Positions 38,622 to 47,686 of a DNA stretch of 64,000 nucleotides are shown here, in pieces. The stretch comes from Rhizobium herbae (GTDB lineage: Bacteria; Pseudomonadota; Alphaproteobacteria; Rhizobiales; Rhizobiaceae), in NCBI RefSeq assembly GCF_019511375.1, contig NZ_JAEUAO010000001.1, forward strand, positions 124,001 to 188,000, read 5' to 3'. Each line of letters opens with the position of its first letter. Position 1 is the first letter of the stretch. Under the pieces are notes generated by a model, which worked only from the letters and a program-made list of their open reading frames with translations, had not been told where the DNA came from and made no database searches. A program made the position numbers and the translations under genes.

Positions 38622-39599
38622 ATGCCGAACCGGGCGATGCCAAAATGGATGATGCTGGCCGTGCTGCTGGCGTTCTCGAATGCTGGAGCGATACACGCGC
38701 AGGAGAACCCGGCTTCCGGTGCGACCGAGACGCATCAGCCGGGTGAAGCAATGCCCGCGGGCGAAGTCAGCCAGATTGCGCCGGTCGATCGAGCCGACAA
38801 TGCAGACGCTATGGCGCAGAGCCAGGAGCACAGGGCAACATCCGCCAATCCGGTGCTGCCGCATGACCTGTCGCCGCTCGGAATGTTTCTTGCTGCCGAT
38901 ATCGTCGTCAAAGGCGTGATGGGTGCGCTTGCGCTGGCATCGGTTGCCACATGGGCGATCCTGCTTGTCAAACTGTTCGAACTGGCCGCCGCCAAGCGAG
39001 GCGTCAAGCTGGCGGTCCGTTTGTTGACGGAGGCGGTTGTGCTGCGTGATGTCGGCGAAAGCCTGTCCGGCAGGTCCGCCCCGGCAAGCCGTATGATTGC
39101 CGCTGCCAACGATGAACTGGCGAAATCGGAAGCGGTTCTCGATATTGTATCGGCACAGGGCGTCAAGGAGCGCGTCGCCTCACAGCTCGCCCGCATCGAG
39201 GCTGGCGCCGGAAAGCGCATCGCGGGCGGTACCGGCATACTTGCGACGATCGGCTCGATCTCGCCATTCGTCGGGCTTTTCGGCACGGTCTGGGGCATCA
39301 TGAATTCGTTCATCGGCATCAGCCAGGCGCAGACGACCAATCTGGCGATCGTTGCGCCGGGTATTGCCGAAGCGCTGCTGGCAACGGCCGTCGGCCTTGT
39401 AGCCGCCATCCCGGCCGTGGTCGTCTACAACTATTTCGCCCGTTCGATCAGCGGCTACCGCCTGATCCTTGCCGATGCCTCCGCCGCGGTCGAGCGGCTC
39501 GTCAGCCGCGACCTCGACTTCCGCCAGGCGCGCCGACACATGCCGCGCAAGGCCGAAAGCCATATGCATTCGGACGCCGGCATCGCACGGATCGGATAA
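38622..39599 (+). CDS. exbB: TonB-system energiser ExbB
   Basis: A 325-residue MotA/TolQ/ExbB-type proton-channel protein. A signal-like N-terminus and a low-complexity periplasmic segment (about 25-85) precede three transmembrane helices; GGTGILATIGSISPFVGLFG and the TTNLAIVAPGIAEALLATA block are the channel helices. With ExbD it energises TonB-dependent outer-membrane uptake of iron compounds and other ligands. exbD follows after five bases, but no tonB gene lies next to it, so TonB must be encoded elsewhere. Confidence 0.93.
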   Translation: MPNRAMPKWMMLAVLLAFSNAGAIHAQENPASGATETHQPGEAMPAGEVSQIAPVDRADNADAMAQSQEHRATSANPVLPHDLSPLGMFLAADIVVKGVMGALALASVATWAILLVKLFELAAAKRGVKLAVRLLTEAVVLRDVGESLSGRSAPASRMIAAANDELAKSEAVLDIVSAQGVKERVASQLARIEAGAGKRIAGGTGILATIGSISPFVGLFGTVWGIMNSFIGISQAQTTNLAIVAPGIAEALLATAVGLVAAIPAVVVYNYFARSISGYRLILADASAAVERLVSRDLDFRQARRHMPRKAESHMHSDAGIARIG

Positions 39600-39604
39600 G
39601 GATC

Positions 39605-40030
39605 ATGGCCAGCAAAATCAGCGAAGGCGCCGACGACCTCGAAGAAAACAGCGAGATCAACGTCACGCCCTTTATCGACGTGATGCTCGTGCTGCTGATC
39701 ATCTTCATGGTGGCGGCGCCGCTCGCCACCGTCGACATGAAGGTAGATCTGCCGCAATCGGCAGCGCAGCCGGCCAAGCGTGACGACAAGCCCGTTTTCG
39801 TAACGTTGAAGGCGGATCTGTCTCTGGCGCTAGGCAACGAGGAAACGGGCCGCGACAACTTCGTCGCAGAGCTTAATCGGATCACTGACGGCAACACGCA
39901 GAAGCGCATCCTGCTGCGCGCCGACAAGGCCGTCGACTACGGTGAACTGATGGAAGTGATGAACCTCATTCAGCGGGCGGGCTATACGAAAATCGGATTG
40001 GTCGGCCTGGAAGCTGCGCCGGCTGGTTGA
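39605..40030 (+). CDS. exbD: TonB-system protein ExbD
   Basis: A 141-residue partner of ExbB with one N-terminal transmembrane helix. EINVTPFIDVMLVLLIIFMV contains the essential membrane Asp of the ExbD/TolR family, followed by a periplasmic domain ending RAGYTKIGLVGLEA. AAGGATC precedes the ATG. It converges with the pagL-like gene nine bases away. Confidence 0.95.
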   Translation: MASKISEGADDLEENSEINVTPFIDVMLVLLIIFMVAAPLATVDMKVDLPQSAAQPAKRDDKPVFVTLKADLSLALGNEETGRDNFVAELNRITDGNTQKRILLRADKAVDYGELMEVMNLIQRAGYTKIGLVGLEAAPAG

Positions 40031-40039
40031 GTGTCGTGC

Positions 40040-40627
40040 CTAGAATTTATAACCGATCGCAAGACCGGCATGGCTGAGGCCATCATTCGACCCGTCGCAG
40101 AGATTGGCATTCGACGAATGGTCCGCGGTGGCCAAAACCTGCCAGTTGTCCGTTATCCGGTAACCGACGGCGAGTTGTTCCCGAAACAGAAAGCGGCAGC
40201 CGAGTTTCGGCCCCTTCGTGCCGTCGTCATTCAAGTCGCCGTTATTCACCGCGCCGCCGAGACCGAGTTCGACAAAGAGCTTGTCGGTGACATTTGCGGT
40301 CCAGGCGAAGCCGCCATAGACCTGATCGACGCCGTCACCGGTTCCAACCGAAGCACCGAGATAGATCCTCGGCTCCTGGACGGATTGTTGCCACGTCACC
40401 GCGGCAACACTCGACAGGGGATCAAAGAAGATTGTGGCGGAGGGAAAGATGCCGGATTCGTGCGTGCCGCTCCCATTGATCGAGGCGCTGGTTCCAAAAC
40501 GCAGCTCGTCGAAAGCCGCGTCGGCGGCGACTCCATCGTGATGCATTACGAAAGAAGAAAGCAAAGCGACTGAAACAAACCCAAGCTTTGTATTGGGCCT
40601 GTATTTCCTTCTAGAATTCGCCTGCAC
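40040..40627 (-). CDS. pagL: PagL-type lipid A 3-O-deacylase (acyloxyacyl hydrolase family)
   Basis: A 195-residue outer-membrane beta-barrel enzyme with a signal peptide (hydrophobic 15-27, cleavage near AADA). The C-terminal strand carries ADHSSNANLC, matching the PagL H-x-S-N-A active-site pattern (H170, S172), and the protein ends with an aromatic (IGYKF). PagL removes the 3-O acyl chain from lipid A. The start is a GTG at 40627 behind GGGGACTGGATAGA; no upstream ATG fits. The substrate assignment is by family. Confidence 0.82.
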   Translation of the reverse strand: MQANSRRKYRPNTKLGFVSVALLSSFVMHHDGVAADAAFDELRFGTSASINGSGTHESGIFPSATIFFDPLSSVAAVTWQQSVQEPRIYLGASVGTGDGVDQVYGGFAWTANVTDKLFVELGLGGAVNNGDLNDDGTKGPKLGCRFLFREQLAVGYRITDNWQVLATADHSSNANLCDGSNDGLSHAGLAIGYKF

Positions 40628-40883
40628 TCTATCCAGTCCCCTTGGTTCGCATGCATATCAGGAATCGTCACATTTTCCCTCTTGCCGGGATGTCAGATTA
40701 CGACTGCCCGCTTTCGCCAAGCTTGCTTTTTTGCAAGAACTGCGTTCCATAGCTTGAAACGGCGGGGGCGCGGATTTATGAGCGTGACCAAGCCCGGTCG
40801 CCTGAGCGCTGCCGGTTGTTTTATCTGCGCGGGCAAAGAGCACGCAAACGCCGGAGACGATCCGGATCATGAGGGCAGGCAGG

Positions 40884-41549
40884 ATGAATTTCGAAGCAGC
40901 ACGCATCAAGATGGTCGATAACCAGATCCGCACCACGGACGTGACGTCGCATGCCGTTCTCTCGGCATTTCTATCGGTCCCGCGGGAAGAGTTCGTACCT
41001 GCCGCGATGAAGCCGCTCGCCTATATCGACACAGACATCGAGCTGACGGCAAGCGATGCGTCCGAACGGCGCTACCTGATGGAACCATCGCCGCTGGCAA
41101 AGCTACTGCAACTGGCTTCGGTTACCAAGACCGACAAGGTTCTTGAAATCGGCTGTGGCACGGGTTACGCGTCGGCGATCCTTTCGACGCTCGCCGCGTC
41201 GGTCGTGGCGCTCGAAAGCGATGCCGTGCTTGCCTCCGAGGCGACCGAAACGCTTGCGCGTCTCGGCTACTCGAACGTCTCTGTGGTCACCGGTGATCTT
41301 GAAAAGGGCCATGCGGCCGCCGCGCCATATGACGTGATCTTCGTCCACGGCGCGGTCGAGACCGTCCCTGATTCCCTCTTTGCGCAGTTGAGTGACGGCG
41401 GCCGCCTTGTCGCCGTGGTCGGGTCCGGCAACGCCTCTCGAGCCAAAGTCTGCCTCCATGAAAACGGCATCACCTCGGAGCGCCTGGCCTTCAATACTGC
41501 CGTGAAGCCATTACCAGGCTTCCGGCTTGCTCGCGAATTCGTCTTTTGA
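40884..41549 (+). CDS. Protein-L-isoaspartate O-methyltransferase family protein
   Basis: A 221-residue SAM-dependent methyltransferase of the PCMT family. MVDNQIRTTDVTSHAVLSAF is the N-terminal signature of the rhizobial form, and VLEIGCGTGYASAIL is the SAM-binding motif I. True Pcm repairs isoaspartyl residues; this subgroup upstream of tolC is often annotated only by family, and some relatives may have other substrates. The ATG at 40884 follows GGCAGG. It is divergent from pagL and about 300 bases before tolC. Confidence 0.88.
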   Translation: MNFEAARIKMVDNQIRTTDVTSHAVLSAFLSVPREEFVPAAMKPLAYIDTDIELTASDASERRYLMEPSPLAKLLQLASVTKTDKVLEIGCGTGYASAILSTLAASVVALESDAVLASEATETLARLGYSNVSVVTGDLEKGHAAAAPYDVIFVHGAVETVPDSLFAQLSDGGRLVAVVGSGNASRAKVCLHENGITSERLAFNTAVKPLPGFRLAREFVF

Positions 41550-41846
41550 TAGCCTCTTGATGAGGGGCCTCAACATTTGATTGTGAGTCCGCAAATTGCA
41601 CGTGCGACAGCGTGATGTCCGTTTTCTCTTCAATCTGGACCGTTGGAGAGGGAGGCTGCGGTTGTCGATATCAAATTAGGGGTTTCTAAAAGTTCCTCTG
41701 GGATGATAAGAGCGGGGGTAATCGGTCGCTTGTGGAAGCCTCCGTCGGTCGAATGCAGGACGTTAGGCTTCCGGGCAGTCCGGATGCCGTCGCTTTGCCA
41801 AACTGGGAAGGGCTGGAGCACCGGCTTTCCTACCGGAGTAGAGATT

Positions 41847-43220
41847 TTGTCGATTTTCCTTAGAACAGCTGCGGCAGCAGCCCTGTCCACCGCCTTGTCG
41901 CTCCTGCCGTATGCCGTTTCCGCTGAAACCATCTATGGCGCGATGGAGAAGGCCTATCAGAACAACCCGGATCTCAATGCCGTTCGTGCCGGGCTTCGCG
42001 CCACCGATGAAGGCGTGCCGATCGCCAAGTCCGGCTATCGGCCGCGCGTATCGGCAACGGCCACCGGAACATTGACGCGGCTTGATCAGGAATTCATCCC
42101 GCGGCCTCTGGACTTTCATGACGGCTCGGCCGGAATCACCATTACCCAACAGGTGTTCGATGGCTTTCAGACCTTGAACAACGTCAGGGCGGCCGAAGCG
42201 ACGGTCTACTCCAGCCGCGAAACGCTCAAGGCCAACGAGATATCCATCCTGCTGGCGGCCGCGGAATCCTACGCGAATATCGCGCGTGATCAGCGGATCG
42301 TGTCGATCCGCAAGCAGAATCTGGCCTTCCTCAAGGAACAGTTGAATGCCGCCGAGGCGCGGCTGAGTGTCGGCGAGGGGACGCGAACGGACGTCAGCCA
42401 GGCGCAAGCCGAACTGGCCAATGCGCAGGCGCTGCTCGTTAACGCGGTGGCCCAGCTGAAGGAAAGCGAAGCGGTTTATGTACAGATCGTGGGCGATGCG
42501 CCGAAGGGAATCAAGCAGCCGTCGCCCGCGTCGAAGGGCCTGCCGAAAAACCTGGACCAGGCGGTTGCCACCGGTCTGCGCGAGAATCCGTCCATCGCTG
42601 CTGCCCAGTATGAGGTCGATGCGGCGGGTTACAGGGTGAAATCTGCCGAAGGCACGATGTTGCCGGGGGTCGTCGTTCAAGGGGCTCTCACGCGCAACAC
42701 TGGCAACGAGCCCGGCTCGAGTCTTGACAGCACGACAGCCAGCGTCACCGCACGGCTCGAGATCCCGCTCTACCAGGGTGGGGCGGAATATGGTCAGATC
42801 CGCCAGGCCAAGGAGCGACTGGGTCAACAGCGTATCCTCGTCGATTCCGCCCGTGCGGACGTTCAGCAGACAATCGTCAGCGCGCATGCACAGCTCGAGG
42901 CCGCACTGGCAAACATTTCAGCCAACCGCGCGCAGGTGAGTGCTGCAAACATGGCGCTGGAAGGCGTCATCGAAGAGCGCAAGGTGGGCCAGCGTACGAC
43001 GCTCGACGTGCTTGACGCCCAGCAGACCGTGCTGTCCGCAGAGGAGAGCCTGGTATCGTCGCAGCGCAATGCCGTTGTAGCCAGCTATTCCCTTCTGGCC
43101 GCAATGGGACGGCTGACCGTCAAGAGCCAGGGCCTCCAGGTTGCCGAATATCGTGCGGAGGAACATTACGAGGCCGTGAAGGACAAGTGGTTCGGATTGC
43201 GAACCGTCGATGGTCGCTGA
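41847..43220 (+). CDS. tolC: TolC-family outer membrane efflux/secretion channel
   Basis: A protein of about 457 residues, taking the TTG at 41847, which follows GGAG and directly begins a signal peptide (SIFLRTAAAAALSTALSLLP, cleavage near AVSA). Two OEP repeats of about 200 residues each make the trimeric barrel and periplasmic tunnel: DFHDGSAGITITQQVFDGFQ in the first half and TASVTARLEIPLYQGGAEYG in the second. TolC docks with RND pumps and type I secretion systems. In-frame ATGs upstream (41703, 41784) would add non-signal sequence. Confidence 0.92.
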   Translation: MSIFLRTAAAAALSTALSLLPYAVSAETIYGAMEKAYQNNPDLNAVRAGLRATDEGVPIAKSGYRPRVSATATGTLTRLDQEFIPRPLDFHDGSAGITITQQVFDGFQTLNNVRAAEATVYSSRETLKANEISILLAAAESYANIARDQRIVSIRKQNLAFLKEQLNAAEARLSVGEGTRTDVSQAQAELANAQALLVNAVAQLKESEAVYVQIVGDAPKGIKQPSPASKGLPKNLDQAVATGLRENPSIAAAQYEVDAAGYRVKSAEGTMLPGVVVQGALTRNTGNEPGSSLDSTTASVTARLEIPLYQGGAEYGQIRQAKERLGQQRILVDSARADVQQTIVSAHAQLEAALANISANRAQVSAANMALEGVIEERKVGQRTTLDVLDAQQTVLSAEESLVSSQRNAVVASYSLLAAMGRLTVKSQGLQVAEYRAEEHYEAVKDKWFGLRTVDGR

Positions 43221-43252
43221 CCCGCGCGCCTCACTCGGCCAGTGAATTTCGC

Positions 43253-43287
43253 GAAAGCCGTGCGCCAGCAATGGACGCGCGGCTTTC
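43253..43287 (+). terminator. Hairpin after tolC
   Basis: GAAAGCCG (43253-43260) pairs with CGGCTTTC (43280-43287), extended by GCG/CGC inside. A short CCGTTT follows, so termination is plausible but not strong. Confidence 0.6.
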
Positions 43288-43446
43288 CCGTTTAAGGGCA
43301 GTGGGTGCCGTCACGAACAAATCTGTGCAAGAATCCAACTTGATGATTCGCGTCGTTTTTTTCGGCGCCGGACTCGCATACAGTCCGCGTCAACGACTGA
43401 GCGGCAATGTTTCGATCAAACGCGACCGCAGAACACGGGGAAGATC

Positions 43447-44301
43447 ATGGCACAACCCAATGTAGCGCGTGAACCTTCGATGGACGAGATTCTCGCCTCC
43501 ATTCGAAAGATCATCGAAAGCAATGAACCGGGCATACCCGGGTTTCCCGCCAATGACCTCGGTCCCGCCTCCAGCGAAGACTATCGCTCCGACGTCACCT
43601 ATGACGACGACAGTTTCGAAGACGTGCACCTGACGATCGACGACGGAGTGCTGGTTGCGGAATTCGAGGCGGGGGTGCAACGGCCTTCTGTGCCCGCGGA
43701 GCATCCACCGCAGGAGCCACAGAGGGGCAGTGCGATGCCTGGTGTTTCCGCCGGGACACCACCGCAATCTCTCGCCGATGTCGCAGCGCGCGTGCGGGCT
43801 GCATCCGAGCGGCATGCCGCTCCGCTTCGGGCGCCGGAGGCTGCAGGCAATGCAGCGGTAAAATCGGACAGCCCGCTGGTTACGTCACGTATGGCGCCGG
43901 TTGCTGCATCCCAGCCGGCAAACGGCGCGCCGCACGTGGAAACTGCCGCGGTGACGCCTGCCGTGGTTTCCCAGCAGCCCGCGGCAGCCGCCGAAGAAAA
44001 GCGGGATGAAGCGCAATCGCCAAGCATCTCGGAGCCCACCGCGCAAAGCCATCCGCCTGCCGTTGTCGCTGAAAGGGAGGTTGCCGCCCTTGTTTCACCG
44101 GCCGTCGGCGAACAGGTCGCCCGGTCCTTTGGGGATCTGGCCCTCGCGATCGATAGCAGCGCCCGGCGTTCCTTTGACGAGATCGCCGAGGATATGCTGC
44201 GGCCGATGCTGCAGGAATGGCTGGACGACAACTTGCCGACGCTCGTGGAGCGTCTCGTGCGTGAAGAAATCGAGCGCGTCGCGCGCGGTCCGCGGCGCTA
44301 A
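43447..44301 (+). CDS. popZ: PopZ-family polar organising protein (DUF2497)
   Basis: A 284-residue protein with the PopZ layout: an N-terminal helix EPSMDEILASIRKIIESNE, an acidic then Ala/Pro-rich disordered middle (about 40-215), and a C-terminal oligomerisation region including MLRPMLQEWLDDNLPTLVER. In Caulobacter PopZ forms a pole-tethering matrix for ParB/parS; in Agrobacterium it marks the growing pole. The central low-complexity part is longer than in Caulobacter PopZ. It is followed by a terminator and then valS, an arrangement I recall from Agrobacterium. Confidence 0.85.
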   Translation: MAQPNVAREPSMDEILASIRKIIESNEPGIPGFPANDLGPASSEDYRSDVTYDDDSFEDVHLTIDDGVLVAEFEAGVQRPSVPAEHPPQEPQRGSAMPGVSAGTPPQSLADVAARVRAASERHAAPLRAPEAAGNAAVKSDSPLVTSRMAPVAASQPANGAPHVETAAVTPAVVSQQPAAAAEEKRDEAQSPSISEPTAQSHPPAVVAEREVAALVSPAVGEQVARSFGDLALAIDSSARRSFDEIAEDMLRPMLQEWLDDNLPTLVERLVREEIERVARGPRR

Positions 44302-44323
44302 AACTGAGAAAGTTTCCGACGCC

Positions 44324-44355
44324 AAGCCGCCAGCAATCGCACTGGCGGCTTTTTT
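44324..44355 (+). terminator. Rho-independent terminator after popZ
   Basis: GCCGCCAG (44326-44333) pairs with CTGGCGGC (44342-44349), flanked by A and T residues, with a T-run from 44350. Confidence 0.92.
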
Positions 44356-44365
44356 GCTGTTATTG

Positions 44366-44394
44366 TTGACACCAATGCCTCGTTCGGATTTACA
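44366..44394 (+). promoter_or_regulatory. Candidate valS promoter
   Basis: A perfect TTGACA (44366-44371) is 17 bases from TTTACA (44389-44394), 36 bases before the valS ATG and just after the popZ terminator. Confidence 0.45.
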
Positions 44395-44429
44395 AACCAC
44401 CCATATCAATCAGCAAGTTTGGCTTCAGA

Positions 44430-47270
44430 ATGCTTGAAAAAACCTATGATTCCGCCGCTGTCGAACCCCGCATCGCCAAGATCTGGGATGACGAGGACGC
44501 CTTCCGCGCCGGCGCGGGTGCAAAACCGGGTGCCGAGACTTTCTGCATCGTCATTCCGCCGCCGAACGTCACCGGCTCGCTGCACATGGGCCACGCGCTG
44601 AACAATACGCTGCAGGACATCATGGTGCGCTTCGAGCGCATGCGTGGCAAGGATGTGCTCTGGCAGCCGGGCATGGATCATGCCGGCATCGCCACCCAGA
44701 TGGTCGTCGAGCGGCAGCTGATGGAACGGCAACAGCACCGCCGCGAAATGGGCCGCGACGCCTTTATCGACAAGGTCTGGGAATGGAAGGCCGAATCCGG
44801 CGGTCTGATCTTCAACCAGCTGAAGCGGCTCGGCGCCTCTTGCGACTGGTCTCGCGAACGCTTCACCATGGACGAGGGCCTGTCGAAGGCTGTTCTCGAA
44901 GTCTTCGTCTCTCTCTACAAGGACGGCCTGATCTACAAGGACAAGCGGCTGGTCAATTGGGATCCGAAGCTTCTGACGGCGATTTCCGACCTGGAGGTCG
45001 AGCAGGTCGAGGTGACTGGCAGCCTCTGGCACTTGCGCTACCCGCTGGAAGACGGCGTCACTTACCAGCATCCCATTGCCTTTGACGAGGATGGCAATCC
45101 GACCGATTGGGAAGCGCGCGACTATCTGGTCGTCGCGACGACACGGCCGGAAACCATGCTCGGCGATACCGGCGTTGCGGTCCATCCGAGCGACGAGCGC
45201 TACAAGTCCATTATCGGCAAGCATGTCGTTCTGCCGCTCATCGGACGGCGAATTCCGATCGTTGCCGACGAATATCCGGACCCGACGGCGGGCACCGGTG
45301 CGGTCAAGATGACGCCGGCGCATGACTTCAACGACTTCGATGTCGGCAGGCGCCACCACCTCCGGCAGGTCAACATTCTGACCATTGATGGTCACCTGAC
45401 GCTGGCTGGCAATGAGGATTTCCTCCACGAATTGCCGTCGGGCCATGATCTGGAAGCCCTCATATCCAAGCTTGACGGGGTCGAGCGCTTCGCTGCGCGC
45501 AAAATGATCGTTGCGATGTTCGAAGAGCGCGGCCTGCTCGACAAGATCGAGCCGCACAAGCATACGATCCCGCATGGCGACCGCGGCGGCGTTCCGATCG
45601 AGCCGCGACTGACGGAGCAATGGTATGTCGATGCCAAGACCCTCGCCAAGCCCGCGATCGCGTCGGTACGCGAAGGCCGCACGAACTTCGTCCCGAAGAA
45701 CTGGGAAAAGACCTATTTCGAATGGATGGAAAACATCCAGCCCTGGTGCGTTTCCCGTCAGCTCTGGTGGGGTCACCAGATTCCGGCCTGGTACGGACCG
45801 GACGGACAGGTCTTCGTCGAAAAGACAGAGGAAGAAGCGCTGCATGCCGCCATCCAGCATTATCTCTCGCATGAAGGCCCGATGAAAGCCTATGTCGAGG
45901 ATCTGCTCGAGAACTTCCGTCCAGGCGAAATTCTCACCCGGGATGAGGATGTGCTCGACACCTGGTTCTCGTCGGCGCTCTGGCCTTTCTCGACGCTCGG
46001 CTGGCCCGATAAGACCCCCGAACTCGACAAATACTATCAGACCGACGTCCTGGTGACGGGCTTCGACATCATCTTCTTCTGGGTCGCCCGCATGATGATG
46101 ATGGGCTTGCATTTCATGAAGGATAAGGACGGTACCCCGGTCGAGCCTTTCCACACCGTCTATGTGCATGCGCTGGTCCGAGACAAGAACGGCCAGAAGA
46201 TGTCGAAGTCCAAGGGCAACGTCATCGATCCGTTGGAGCTCATCGACGAATACGGCGCGGACGCGCTGCGCTTCACGCTGGCGATCATGGCGGCGCAGGG
46301 CCGCGACGTGAAGCTCGATCCGGCCCGCATCGCCGGCTATCGCAATTTCGGCACCAAGCTCTGGAACGCGACGCGCTTTGCCGGCATGAACGGCGTTGCC
46401 AACGATCCGAAGTTCGTTCCGGAAACCTGCTCCCTGACGATCAACCGCTGGATCCTGACCGAACTGTCACGCACCATTCGCGATGTCACCGAGGCGATCG
46501 AGAGCTACCGTTTCAACGAGGCGGCGGGCACCCTCTACCGCTTCGTCTGGAACCAGTTCTGCGACTGGTATCTCGAGCTGCTGAAACCCGTCTTTGGCGG
46601 GGAGGACGAGGCGGCAAAGGCGGAATCGCAGGCCTGCGTCGCCTATGTCCTCGACGAGACGTACAAGCTCCTGCATCCGTTCATGCCGTTCATGACCGAG
46701 GAGCTTTGGGCGCAGACCGCAGGTGAGGGCAAGGCGCGCGAGGGACTTCTTTGCCATGCCGAATGGCCGGCCGCCTCCTACGCGGATGATGCTGCGGCAG
46801 GCGAAATCAACTGGCTGATCGACCTGGTATCGGGCATCCGTTCGGTGCGCTCGGAGATGAACGTCCCGCCGGCCGCGATTGCTCCCCTCGTCGTCGTCGG
46901 AGCCAGCTTTTCGACCAGGGAGCGCCTGCAGAGCCATGCGGCTGCGATCCGCCGGCTTGCGCGCGTTGACGCAATCGACCTTGGGGCAACGGCGCCGAAG
47001 GGCAGCGCCCAGATCGTTGTCGGCGAGGCGACGGTCTGCCTGCCGCTCGGCAGCCTCATCGACCTTGCTGCCGAGAAGTCCCGGCTTGAAAAGGCGATCG
47101 CCAAAGTTGATCAGGAACGCGAACGCATCCTTGGCAAGCTGTCGAACGAAAAATTTGTCGCCAACGCTCGACCCGATGTCGTTGAGGCGGAGCGAGAGCG
47201 TCTGGCTGAGCTCGATGGGCAGAAGGCGTCGCTTGGTGTGGCGCTGACACGTGTATCGGACGCCAGCTGA
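44430..47270 (+). CDS. valS: Valyl-tRNA synthetase
   Basis: A 946-residue class I synthetase. The HIGH-type motif lies in [16 protein letters not shown] (about 41-57), the editing domain includes [16 protein letters not shown], and [11 protein letters not shown] (near 589) is the second catalytic motif. The C-terminal coiled coil, rich in Glu and Arg ([20 protein letters not shown]), binds tRNA. Length is normal. It is followed by a strong terminator. Confidence 0.98.
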   Translation: MLEKTYDSAAVEPRIAKIWDDEDAFRAGAGAKPGAETFCIVIPPPNVTGSLHMGHALNNTLQDIMVRFERMRGKDVLWQPGMDHAGIATQMVVERQLMERQQHRREMGRDAFIDKVWEWKAESGGLIFNQLKRLGASCDWSRERFTMDEGLSKAVLEVFVSLYKDGLIYKDKRLVNWDPKLLTAISDLEVEQVEVTGSLWHLRYPLEDGVTYQHPIAFDEDGNPTDWEARDYLVVATTRPETMLGDTGVAVHPSDERYKSIIGKHVVLPLIGRRIPIVADEYPDPTAGTGAVKMTPAHDFNDFDVGRRHHLRQVNILTIDGHLTLAGNEDFLHELPSGHDLEALISKLDGVERFAARKMIVAMFEERGLLDKIEPHKHTIPHGDRGGVPIEPRLTEQWYVDAKTLAKPAIASVREGRTNFVPKNWEKTYFEWMENIQPWCVSRQLWWGHQIPAWYGPDGQVFVEKTEEEALHAAIQHYLSHEGPMKAYVEDLLENFRPGEILTRDEDVLDTWFSSALWPFSTLGWPDKTPELDKYYQTDVLVTGFDIIFFWVARMMMMGLHFMKDKDGTPVEPFHTVYVHALVRDKNGQKMSKSKGNVIDPLELIDEYGADALRFTLAIMAAQGRDVKLDPARIAGYRNFGTKLWNATRFAGMNGVANDPKFVPETCSLTINRWILTELSRTIRDVTEAIESYRFNEAAGTLYRFVWNQFCDWYLELLKPVFGGEDEAAKAESQACVAYVLDETYKLLHPFMPFMTEELWAQTAGEGKAREGLLCHAEWPAASYADDAAAGEINWLIDLVSGIRSVRSEMNVPPAAIAPLVVVGASFSTRERLQSHAAAIRRLARVDAIDLGATAPKGSAQIVVGEATVCLPLGSLIDLAAEKSRLEKAIAKVDQERERILGKLSNEKFVANARPDVVEAERERLAELDGQKASLGVALTRVSDAS

Positions 47271-47686
47271 CGATCATGGCAACAAGGGCTTGATTGGATC
47301 GAAAAGGCGGCTTTTGCCGCCTTTTTCACGATCGTCTGATTCTCTTCCGCGAGGCAAAATGCGCGATGATGCCCTTGTCGCGACGGCTAACGGCACACAT
47401 TTCCTAATCACGAGTCAAAAAGCGGCATTGTTGTGTCGATGTGACACTGGGTTACATTTACGAAAAATTCTTCCAAAAAACGTCGGGTACTGCAAATCCG
47501 GAGAAATTTTATCCTGATTTTTTTGAGGTTTTCCGCGTTTCAGATTTTCTTACGTAAATTTTTTATAATTCCCAGCCTTCTGCCCGCCAAATCCGGGTAT
47601 TTGCCATTAACGGTCCGCAGCCGATACTCGTTTTCGAGCGGTTGGCGTGCGCGCCGGCTACTGATTTGTGTTCAGGGGAGGAACGG
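47271..47686. promoter_or_regulatory. Intergenic region between valS and the FadL-family gene
   Basis: These 416 bases hold the valS terminator and then AT-rich sequence with no supported gene. A perfect TATAAT occurs at 47564-47569 in a T-rich context, about 118 bases before the porin ATG, but no good -35 is seen 16-18 bases upstream. Confidence 0.4.
47302..47326 (+). terminator. Rho-independent terminator after valS
   Basis: AAAAGGCGGC (47302-47311) pairs with GCCGCCTTTTT (47316-47326). Confidence 0.92.

Noticed and set aside
41550-41846. A tRNA or small RNA gene in the gap before tolC
   Set aside because: No cloverleaf, CCA-ready acceptor stem or clear terminator was seen. The gap is most simply the tolC leader.
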